64,000 nt of DNA, taken from positions 62,001-126,000 of the forward strand of contig WBMZ01010285.1 of the NCBI GenBank assembly GCA_013400975.1, in the 5' to 3' direction. Position 1 is the first letter of the stretch; every line of letters begins with the position of its first letter. Of this stretch, positions 39,118 through 49,705 are shown piece by piece. The stretch comes from Atrichornis clamosus (Eukaryota; Chordata; Aves; Passeriformes; Menuridae). The position numbers and the translations under genes were made by a program. Under the pieces are notes generated by a model, which had not been told where the DNA came from, did no database searches, and saw only the letters and a program-made list of their open reading frames with translations.

Positions 39118-42018
39118 CGTGCATCTGTGAATTCACATACATATATGCACATGAAACAAACAAAAGAGGTGTTCATATCCCTAGCAGCCTTTGGTGGGCA
39201 GTGTACACACCATCACAGTGAAGTTCCTTAAACTATCCAGTGTTTAAGTATCAGTCTGACATAAACACACTGCAACACAAATATATCAATTACCATGTTA
39301 AGCTAAAATAACCTACCAACTACTGGCTGTGGTTAAAAGAGTTTGCAAGACATTCAGTGAGTCCAAAACCTACTCTTCAACTTCTGAAGATTTTTTCATA
39401 TTAATATACATTTTTAACCCAATATAGGTATTGAGGGAGTTTGTTGCCTTTATATTTTCAGCACACATTGTCTTGGTTTTCTCTCTCAAACTTTTCTCCT
39501 TTAATTCTGCTGTCTGCTAGCAGGTCAGCCTCCCATTCTCATTTTCCACATTTTACGTATTTCCTTCTTTGGTCCTTCACCGGCACTTATCAACAAAACG
39601 TACCCACTAACCTGCTTGCTGATGTTGCCTTTTTCCAGCAATATGTGCATCAGTGTACAAGGAACTTAAATAAAATTTTTTAAATGCAGATTTCCTGGAA
39701 GATGTGAAATTAGTTAAGTCCCTTATGCAAAGTCCCTTCAGTTACACAAAGACTGGGCACCCAGTTAAAAGGCCTGCCAGATAAACTCAACCTCTGCCCT
39801 TTACCCTTTCACATCAAGTGGCTTTTTCCATCATCTGCTTCTGCTTCCACAGGCCTGGGCTTGGGAATTATCTGTGGCGCTGCTGGTATTCAGGGGAATG
39901 TTTTGGTTTGGTAAGCAGTTAGGGTGGATAAACACAGTAATGGATCACTGTATGCTGGAGAACCCTCTTGTCCCCTAATAAGGGAAGCCTTGCTCCCCAG
40001 TTTTTTAAATTCACTTCAGGAGCTGCTGGGCTTTTCTGCCTTTTATTTCTCTTCTGCAGAGCTGGTTCTGATCATTAACAAAGGTGGACAGCGGCAGCTG
40101 TTCAAGGGCCAGCTATATTCTCTTGCTTTTCAACGTACCTCTCTGTAATTTTCCTCCTACCTATATATTTTAGGTTGGAGAAAACTGTTTTCATGATGGC
40201 TTTCCTAGGAGACAATTCCAAACCTAAAGCAGAAGATTTCTAATTTAATATATGCTCTTCGTTTCCCTTCCATGAAAAAAAAAACGGTATTAGATCTACA
40301 AATGGACAATCACTGATGGCTGAGGGGTAGCATAGTCACAGATTCACAAGACTAAAGGCCACTTTCCCAGGCACCAAGAACATCACACCCAATCTGAAGA
40401 TGCTCAGTGTTTCTGAAAATAGTTGAAACACATGCATGACCCAATGAAAATGAGGGGTGCAGTGACATCACGTGACTGGACACATTTCTATTTCCAGCAA
40501 AGAACTTTACATCCCAACTAGCACTGTTGCACTCACTCTATAGATCATAATCACACCTCCAACATGAAAACATTTTCATTGCTATGTGATGAACATATCA
40601 CAATTTACCAGTTTAGGTAATTTGGATATTTTTATGTCAATACAGGCTTCAAAATCCTAAACAAAAAGTTTTTATTCTTCCTGTTTAGCTCCGAATACAT
40701 AGAGATTCAAAAAGCAACCTATTTTACAAGGTCATACCATAGATCACATTTTCTTTTAATAAATGCTTACCTGACCAGAATATTATTTTTTTAAACAGTA
40801 GAGAATTAGGACGTAAGTCCAAACTTGAGGATTCAACAAAGAAATAAAAAATGAGGACTCCAAACAAGACAACAAAAATTTTGGGGCATTTCACATAGAA
40901 GGCTCTTTGGGAGAAGATTAGTTTCATTATAATCATTCTTTGTTCCAAAAGTAATTTTTTTTTTCCAATATACTTGTATACAAGTAGTTTTGTTCTAAAG
41001 TAAGTGTAAATTTGGCCTTCTACAGTCAGTAATAATAAAAAAAAACAAGCCCACAGAAGAAAATATAATCTGTAAATACTGAAGTGCAGCTACACTAGCA
41101 AGAGGTGAAAGATGACACTTTTCTCAGGCAGCAAAACTAGTCTGTGCTAAGTCGACTTAGCAAAAAAATACCATGTCATATCTCCTTGTAATCAGCTGAA
41201 GGAGGCAGATCTAAAGAGATAAATGAAATTCAAATAACACAGACGCAATGGAGTTTTCCAAGAAGGAAAAAAAACCCGAAGAAATCAATGTGCTCATTTT
41301 ATTGAAAAACACTAGGAAGAATTCAAAGAAACCAATTTCCAGTTGTTGGGGTTTTTTCTGGACTGAATGACTAAAATCTAGCAAACGGGAACACTCTGAT
41401 GGAGATGTAGTGTAGGGAGTATAAATCCACTTCTTCATGAGCAATGGAGGAGGACCTAAATTCAGTCACACAGTTTTAATTAAAATTAGCTTATTAGTTT
41501 GTTTATAGTAGTATTTAGTTTATCTTGACTGTGTTGTCCTTTTGCATAAATGAACTTCATCTGACACACTCTACATTTTTTTACTCACTCTTTTCCTCTC
41601 ATGCCCGTTTGAATTTAGCAGTTTAGTTAATATTTATTTCTAAGAACAAGTGCCATCTTTGAGAATTTAACTAAACATGCTGAGTGAACCCTGTTTCTGA
41701 GAAGACCTTTAACAACACACCCAGTTCAGTCAAGTTTCATTTCCCAGAGTACAAATCTCTCCTTGAGCTCGCTGTAACATCTGGCTTATCACTGGGAGCG
41801 TACGAAGTTTACATTATGTTTTGTGGAAAAAAATTATAGAACTCAGCTCAAGTTAATACAGACCCAAATGACCTTCTCTCAAAACAAACTTCTTAAGCTT
41901 CCAGAAGATAGCTCTTTGTGATGAACTGGGTATTTTTAAGTATATCTCTAGCTCTGTAGAGCCTTTCAGTAAACATAGGCCCTTCTAGCACACTGTGGAG
42001 ATGATCTCTTTATTAAGA

Positions 42019-42076
42019 AGATAATATAAATAAGTTTAAATAACATAAATATATTTATAAATAAGATATAAATCTT
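42019..42076. repeat. AT-rich low-complexity stretch
   Basis: TAAATA/ATATAAAT-type sequence of nearly pure A and T, adjoining a purine-rich stretch at about 42219-42268. Confidence 0.75.
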
Positions 42077-42232
42077 TTAAAGGTGGAACTGCTCATCAGA
42101 CACTGGCAAATTCATGCAAAGCAACCCTGCGACCTGACACGAGTCTGTAAAATCCAGACTTTGACCCTAAACGGGTTCCTGACAACTCCTCCAACAGCGG
42201 GCATGTGGGATGATGTTAAAGAGCAGGAGAGT

Positions 42233-42256
42233 GGAAAGGGAAAAGAGAAGGGAGAA
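42233..42256 (+). repeat. Homopurine run in a purine-rich stretch
   Basis: Twenty-four consecutive purines within about 50 bases of GGAGA/GGGAA sequence interrupted by single pyrimidines. It is pyrimidine-rich in the LDLRAD4 transcript. Confidence 0.75.
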
Positions 42257-43774
42257 TGGAGAAGGGAGTCAAACTGCCAGATCAATTTTTTCATTAAACT
42301 TCACATGGTTCAAAACCCGGTATACAACAGAGGACATGACAAAAATTCAGCAGATACAGCATGAATACTTCTTTGTTCGCTTTATTTTTATATATTTTGC
42401 CACAAAGAACAGAAGCAATACTGTTAGACTGGAATATGCCACCAAACTTGATTCTTTCATCTGAAACCAAAGTCTAAATGACTCCTTTTATCTTCCCTGC
42501 TGGTTCGCTGTGCCTCTCCAAGTGCCTGAATAAATGCAGAGGAAGCTCAAAGCTGACAGTGGACATCATAACACCCACACTTTGGCCAGAAGAAGGTGGA
42601 TTTATTTGGGAAGGAGGATTTTAGGAGGCAAAACATCAAAAGATGGGGCAGGATGCAAGAAGGAGAGGAGATCACTGGCTGGTTCCAGCCTTGGCACCAA
42701 CTGAATCGAAGGGAGACGAAGCCAGATCTAATGAGTGCCTTTCACTGCTTTCCTCAGCAATGGGCAGCTGAAACAGTAGGTATGACTCAGTGAAAAGAAG
42801 CATTTTACTTAAGTTTGGTACCTTTACTTACATGCATAAATTCAAGTGCTTGCAACTGGTACCAGCATGCTATGTACCACCATACATGTTTTCAACATGT
42901 TTATTTTCAGCATCAGTTCGAGTGGGCAGCATATCTATTCACTAAGGGCATCATTATCCTACAATCAGCAAGTCCTCACACCCTTTCCTTCCGAGAATTT
43001 GCTGAAGCCTATCCAATATGTAGATTTGCTGTCACATGGACTAACTACAGCAAGAAACACTGTTTAAAAGAGCCCCCTTTAGGCCACCAGGTTCCAATTT
43101 TGCTACTCTGAATGTCCACATTAAAAAGGCCTCCCTGGATAAATTCTGTGTGTGTCTAGTTCTCATTAAAATGAAAAGTAGTAAACCCTTGTACTACGTT
43201 TGCTGAAATAACTGAAGATAGGAAGGAATTTACACTACAAACACAAATACTGTTAAAACACAGCTTCCTCCACATTCATGCTATTTAACCCTCCTTACCA
43301 CCAATGGTGGTAATAACCTCTAACTTGTCCTCTTCCTAGTCCTTATGCCCATCATCATAGTCGAAGGAGCTGCAGATAAATAGGAGCCATGCACATGCTG
43401 CCAGGTCCCTGTTATTTAATCTGCCAGTTATCCACAGGTCTGAAATATATTCAGTGCTTGAAATATTTTATCTTTTTTTTCTTTTCTTTCTTAATTTAAG
43501 AATGTTTTCTGTATTTAGTACTTATGAAATTAACAGGCAAGATGAATCATTAGATATCCAGCAGGGCTAAATCAACAAAGCTTCTCTGGACTCAGTTCAC
43601 AATGCATATAATTTCAATGCAAGGTTCTTCCCAGCCAGGCCTATCAAAGGGCCCCAGACAACACCAGTTATAGATCTTTTTAATCACTGCCTAATTTAGG
43701 AGTGAAAGGAACAATGCCATGTAAGAAAGAACAAGGTCTATTTTCACCACTAACCTGAGCTGAGACACTATATA

Positions 43775-43860
43775 TGAGCAATTAGGACCCTAATCCCATA
43801 GCACTTAATTTCCCAATTGCTTTTACAGGGTGTTTAAAATGATGGATTATTGCCTCTTGC
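43775..43860. promoter_or_regulatory. Candidate patch of bicoid-type and other homeodomain motifs
   Basis: CAATTAGG, CTAATCCC (43791-43796 core), CTTAATT, CAATTG and GGATTA (43844-43849) occur within 80 bases. TAATCC/GGATTA in opposite orientations is the OTX/CRX/PITX core. Confidence 0.25.
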
Positions 43861-43965
43861 TTTCTTCATGAAACACAGCTAGTACAATTAGGTGTTCTAA
43901 GTACCCTGTATCTGAATAAAGGAGAATTTGCAGTGCTCCAGCTGGAGCAACAACCTCACTACCAG

Positions 43966-43991
43966 CACACACACACACACACACACACACA
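43966..43991 (+). repeat. (CA)13 microsatellite
   Basis: Thirteen uninterrupted CA units. In the LDLRAD4 transcript this is a GU/UG repeat, a typical TDP-43/CELF ligand. It is followed by a short CpG-bearing stretch. Confidence 0.97.
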
Positions 43992-45530
43992 GCGGCTGAT
44001 TGCAAACCCAGGGCCGCGAGCCCCAGAGCTGACTGCTAGGGTTCCCGCAGAAATGGCAGGAACCAGAAACCCAGGGAGTTACAAAAAACTGACTTCCAGA
44101 CAAGAAGCAGGAAGGGTGGCCGGCACACATGTGCACACAGCAAGTTTCGGATGGCAATAGCTACGCAAGGCAGGGCGATGTCTTTGGGAACTCCAGCAAC
44201 TTTTTCTTCCCACAACCTGCCACACCTCCTGCTTTCTTCCCACCTACTGACTCGTCAGGCAGCCTCACTGCCTACCACAAGTTATCCATCTTCCAGTCTC
44301 TCTACGAAATCTCACCCAATCTGTTCACTCTGAGACTAGTATTGTCCCTGTTTCTCCATCCTTCATGGACACACCTAGAAAGCCCAGCTTTTTTTTTCTA
44401 AGGATTGTCACTGCTTAAATATGTCAATTTTGTGGAAGTCTCAACTCTTTTAAGGGACTTCCTCCAGGCCATGTACACTACAGACATGCAATGTAACAAA
44501 TTAAAAGCTCTGCCAGAATATAGTTATTCCTATAGGAAGTGGAAACACTGTGGAAAACTGCAGTGCATGGTAAGGGCTTCATGTCCATGAAAAATGTTTT
44601 ATCCATGCCTAACTTCAACACACTATGGCTGCCAAGGGTCGGCAATCAGCCTGAGAAGGAATCAAATGGAGGCTACAAAGTCAAGACGTTGCTTTAATTC
44701 CTATTAAAAAAATAAAATATTGACAAGATTCAAAAGCCAGCGGTAGGATTTAGAGACCAGGTCTGACGCCTTCAGCAGAGTAAGTGATTCAATCACATAG
44801 AGAACAAACACCTCCACATTTGAAAGGATTAGATGCTTGCTCTTATTTGTATTCAAGTACCTTTAAAAGACTGTCTTCTACCCACCTATCGACCAAAGAC
44901 CAAAGAAGACCCCAAAATACTATTCCACCATCTTCAAACACTTGGATATTTGCCGCTGTTTTCATCAAAGTTGAATTTCCCAGTGTTTGTGGTCAGCCAG
45001 CTCTCCCTCACAGACACTGTACTTCATCTGAGAGTGAGGCACCATTGGCAAGGGAATATTATGCCATGTGAAATAGAAGGGAGTTTTTTAAAGATTAACA
45101 GATTATGAATGTAAGTGATGTGGTATCATCACCTGTACCTGTCCATTTGTTAGTAGCACTTCAAAGCCTGTTTTCTAACACACAGTGCCCTGCCTTCACC
45201 TTGTTTCCCTCAGAGTCATGTTTTATCACTGTGGATCATGCATAGGTGCAGCTTCATGCACAAGGTGAGGCAGAAAAACCAAAGTATTTTTCTGGTCTTT
45301 TTTTTTAACCAAGATAAGTAGATCACTAAGAAAATCCCAATAATTGCATTTCTTTTTCAGATTCATGTGATGATCAGAGGTTTTTAAACCTCAAAAACCT
45401 ATTTCACATATGCAGATTTCTAGGGGTTGGTGGTCCCGCTCTGGAATCAGATTTCCTCTGGAAAATCACCTCTAGAGTTGTCTTTTTTCCTCCCCCACTG
45501 GTCAACAACTATAATTAATTAGAAGAGAGG

Positions 45531-45562
45531 TGTGTGTGTGTGTCTGTCTGTCTGTGTGTCTG
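45531..45562 (+). repeat. (TG)n(TCTG)n compound microsatellite
   Basis: About six TG units, then three TCTG units, then TGTGTCTG. In the LDLRAD4 transcript this reads CA/CAGA-rich, the kind of sequence bound by hnRNP L. Length is probably polymorphic. Confidence 0.93.
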
Positions 45563-46094
45563 AATAATGGAATGAGACACAGCTGGTAAAACTAGCAAAG
45601 CGTAAATGTAATATCTTGACCACTTGTCGCTATTACAAAATCCCATGGCATTTTTCCCTTGTGTATTAGTCTTGCAATGGGGATAATTACATTCTGTCTA
45701 CTTAAATCCTTAGCTTAAATAGCTACGATGGTCACATATAGAACACATTTGTGTGTCTAGCTCCTACTTAAATGACTTAACTGCTGTTGAAATCACGGAC
45801 AAATATACCTTTTGACTGTGCCTTATATATGACATAATTAAAAAAAATAATTTCTATAAAAAGCCTATGCAGTCTGTAGTTTACTAAGGTAAATTTTCTA
45901 TGTACCTAAAAAAACCCCCCACATTCCCTATAATAACCAGTTATCCACCTAGTTAAAAATACACTATAAAGTCTGTGATTTCTCTTTTTCAGTCAGAGAC
46001 CACCAGTGTAATGAAAACAGGCTCTGCAGGCAAGATTTTGATATTGAAATAATACTTCAGCTGCTTCACTAGAGAGGTCAAAAATTTGAAATTT

Positions 46095-46109
46095 AAAAAA
46101 AAAAAAAAA
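46095..46109 (+). repeat. A15 homopolymer
   Basis: Fifteen consecutive A without a recognisable element upstream. Confidence 0.93.
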
Positions 46110-46588
46110 GTAACTGATAAGTTTCAAAGTAGCTAAGTTCAGTTAGCCCTGCAGAATGAAGAAAGAATTCCTATTTATTATTATTACTATCATTTAATCT
46201 AGCTCAGTATATTGCAAAGTACTGCACAATTTTCTATCTGTGGGTGCAATTCAAAGGTCTCTGAAATCCATTTTTATTGTTCATAAACATTTTGGTAGAC
46301 AATTATTAGCTTGACAAATGGTGTCTTTATAGAATCCATCCTAGAAAGTGTGGCCAAATATATAACTGAAGTGTTCCAGGCAATATGGAGAAACAGTTGT
46401 GCTCACATAGAAATCAGGCTCTCCAACTGAGATCTCTAAAGCCCCATTTGTACTTGAAAGACATGTCTCTTGTTTCGCTTTATTCTTTGCTAGCCAACAA
46501 ATATCTCATCTGTATTCTGCAAAATACACCTTTCAACTGTGGGAGGAAAAACAATGTTTTAGCATTCTGTGGGGAGGTAAGATAAGGA

Positions 46589-46616
46589 GGGGGAGAAGGG
46601 GAGGGGGGAAAGAGGG
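46589..46616 (+). other. G-quadruplex motif
   Basis: Four G runs (5, 4, 6 and 3 G) with loops of 4, 1 and 5 bases fit the G3+N1-7 rule on the plus strand. The plus strand is the template strand for LDLRAD4. A further G4 run begins 18 bases before it. Confidence 0.8.
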
Positions 46617-46974
46617 ATTATTTCCCCAGTTACCTGGAAGATTAGAAGCACTCTTCTAATTCACAAGCTTTTTCATATGGATAAAGAAGGAAGTAATTTC
46701 AGGAAAGCGTTAGAAACATTTTACAAATGCAGGATCTGCATCAGAGAAAAATCATCTCTGCATTTATGTTCTGGCATCAAATTTAGAGTCGTTCTTTCTG
46801 ATCTACAGATGTGCCTTTGACCTGGAATACAGCACAGTATAGTGTAGTAGATAATTTATAACCCCAGTGTGGCAACACTAATTGTGCTGTCTGCTACTGC
46901 CTGTTCCTATAATGACATGCAGGACTGAAATATATCAGGATCTGGACTTCACAAAAGAAAAGTCTGTTCTAAGA

Positions 46975-47009
46975 ATATGTGCACGTATGTGTGCATGCAT
47001 GTGTGCATG
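46975..47009. other. 35-base alternating purine-pyrimidine tract
   Basis: Every base from 46975 to 47009 alternates purine and pyrimidine, with mixed AT, GT, GC, AC and one CG step. That is the classic composition for B-to-Z transition. It includes the TGCATGCA palindrome. Confidence 0.85.
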
Positions 47010-47479
47010 GTCTTTTCAGGATGAAACTGAAAATACTAATACTTTGCACCAAAATTCTTAGAGATAACACAGCAAAATACAAACTTTAGATAAATTGCAA
47101 CAGTTTTCATAAGGAACCGCTTGTCATACAGGTAATATTATCACGTAATTCCCCTAGCTACGGCAGCTCAGAAATTGGCTTCTCTTTGCTGACTCGTCAC
47201 TGAAAGAGGTACAGTGAGAATCACCAAGGGGGTAGTTTAAAGTTGAGATGGCACACACTGGGTTCATTAGCATGACAGGAAGCAAAATGGATGAGTCACA
47301 TTTCCTCTCCAGCGTTAACCCAAATGCTGGCCCTTCAAGGGTACAGAAAAGCTGAAGGCCCGACACTTACAGCAATCTGCACCAAGAAATTAATCTGTTG
47401 TAACAAGGAAGTTCTAGATACATCACTTTCAAAACAATTTTAATTGAAGCATGTTACTTATGGTACTGTGTAGCAATTA

Positions 47480-47640
47480 CGACAAGTGTGAAAACCAGAT
47501 GCAGGACTGCACTCAAGCAATCGCACAAACACCAACGTTATTCAACATTCCAGCCGCTAATTAGCAGACAGATGGTATCTGAGTAATAGCTGGCTGGTGC
47601 ATATATGACCACACATCTGTTTCCCACCTCTCTGCATCAC
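47480..47640. promoter_or_regulatory. Candidate regulatory patch with homeodomain palindrome and E-boxes
   Basis: The perfect palindrome GCTAATTAGC (47556-47565) is followed within 60 bases by CAGATG and CATCTG E-boxes and a TGACCACACA stretch. This is motif evidence only. Confidence 0.3.
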
Positions 47641-49580
47641 TCTGCATGTTCACAGCCTACACACATTTCTCTCTGAAAGGCCCAATTAATGGATAGCTTG
47701 TGTTGCAATACGCAAAGAAACTGTTATCACCTCCTGCAAGAAGAGAAGATCTACAAGTGCTGTCCACTACTATTGAGCATTTCCATAGGGAGTTCAGTAC
47801 ATCATGTTAAGGACCAGACGTTTCTGAAGGTCTGGTTTATTAATTACGTGAGTTAAATGGACCGAAGGGCAGTAGGAAACTTCAAAGAATCAAATACTAA
47901 TCCATATTGCAACACCTTTAATTCTAAACCTTGCTTGCTTAAACCAGCTTCCTCTGCAATTCCTAGTAAACTCTTCCCGTCAGCGTGCTCTCCTGCACTG
48001 GGGATGTGTTCAACACCCCTCCCAGGGCTACAGCATGGTGTGCAATAGGTAATCCAGCACAGGCTGGCAGAGATACCACAGTTTTCACTTGTTGAGCAAC
48101 TGGACGTGCCAGCCTCACTAGTTAACCACCTTCTATGAAAGATAGATACCCAAGACAGTCCAGATTTCTTCTTTGTAAGATATGACGGAGGGTTGTTACA
48201 TGCAGTATCAGTAATTACTTAAGTCATGGAAACTGCACATAAGGGCTTTGATCATAGCTGCCATGAGCACTATTCCAAGCCACTTACTATGCACTTCAGT
48301 TTCACACCACACTTAGGAAATTACATGCTGTCTTTCTGGGTAAGGATGTTCAGTTCTCCGAAAGAATGAGAAAATGTCCTCTCAAGCTCTCAACCTGATC
48401 TTATAGCTAGAAATTAACTGAATACCTGAAACATCAGCCTGATACATTTCCTAACTACTACCCTCTGGATAGATTACACACAGGTAGACTCAGTGTTCAG
48501 AGGCTTCCTTTCTTTAAGTGTTGCTAAATCCTGGCCTCAAAAGCGTTGCATGGTAATGAGGTATACAGCCTAAAGAAAGAAAGGGTGAAAATATTTTTTT
48601 TGTATCAGCTTTGAATTGTACTGAGTGATCTAATCTTACCACTCAGCCTAAGTGCCTGAGCCACCTCTGTTCCACACCCATAGTTCTGTGTACCTTTTTA
48701 TTTCCCCACCCTTTACCTAGACTCAAATACAAACGATTCCAAACTTTTTGGGCTCTATTCATATCCAGGTCTGTTCACAACTTCTTTCTGCTCTTTTCCT
48801 ATGTTTTCTGCATCCACAACATATTTCTGTGCTGCAGCAACACAGCATTCTAAATAAAAGTGAAATGTTGATTTATGTAGCAGCATCATAACATTTCACA
48901 TCCTATTTTTATTGACTCAAAATACTTTATCTGACCACAACTATATTCTCTAAAGAGGTCTTCATTCAGCCCTTCATAGTGATGCTTTTTAGTGGTCCTT
49001 TTCCTTAAATTACACAATTAATTAGGAGCTATAAAATGTATTAATACTTTGCCCTTCGGTATGAATTACTTGCATTAATCAAGACTGAATTTCATCCATC
49101 ATTCTGTTGACTGCTGATCTCATTTGATTAAATCCTTCTGAAGTTCTTTTTCAAATTTCACTAACACACCACCAAACATCATTACATTGCATTGCATTCA
49201 CCACATTTTAGGATATTCTTCTTCAACGGTGGAATTATAGTTGACTGATGAAACTCCCCCCTCTTCTTCTGTCTCTAGTCACATTTTAATGCAAATTATG
49301 TACCCACTTTTTATGTACCTACTTAGAAACTATCTAGCATATCCATTTCCTTGTTGATATCCAAGTGAAAGATTAAAGAGACATTTATTAATATTGGACA
49401 GTAACTGTCAATGTTAATGTACAACACAAAGCATATACTTTCCTTTTTTTTCAAATTCTCTCTATCAGCTTATAATTGTACTTTTTTCCAGTATGCAATA
49501 CCCATTTTCTGAGGTTATTACAGCTTAACATCTCTTTGCATGTTTTTCAACCACATAAAAATTTAACCTTTTTTTACTAC
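47641..49580. other. Intron stretch without recognised genes
   Basis: Plain AT-rich intron leading into the MIR relic. No element was recognised. Confidence 0.6.
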
Positions 49581-49705
49581 TTCTGCAAAGTAGATAAACA
49601 TCATTATCTCCATTTTTAAAATAAAGAAATTAGTAAAGAAAACAAAAATTATTTCATCAGGATTGCACAGGAAGTTTGTGGCAGAGATGCCAAGCAAACT
49701 TGGAA
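49581..49705 (+). repeat. MIR-type SINE relic (core plus 3' part)
   Basis: The segment carries CAAAGTAGATAAACATCATT, then ATCTCCATTTTTA, AAGAAATTAG, and finally GATTGCACAGGAAGTTTGTG followed by GCAGAGATGCCAAG. This is the order of the MIR consensus: gaggtag-cattatccccatttta, gaggaaact, ggtcacacagg-agt-gtggcagagctggga. Such copies are known in amniotes generally and are strongly diverged in birds. The call is by motif order; alignment to an amniote MIR consensus would confirm it. Confidence 0.65.

Larger units (their letters stand above)
36736..43774. other. Intron stretch without recognised genes
   Basis: Very AT-rich, including the low-complexity blocks at 39.0 and 42.0 kb and the purine-rich stretch at 42.2 kb. 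No coding or repeat family was recognised. Confidence 0.6.
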
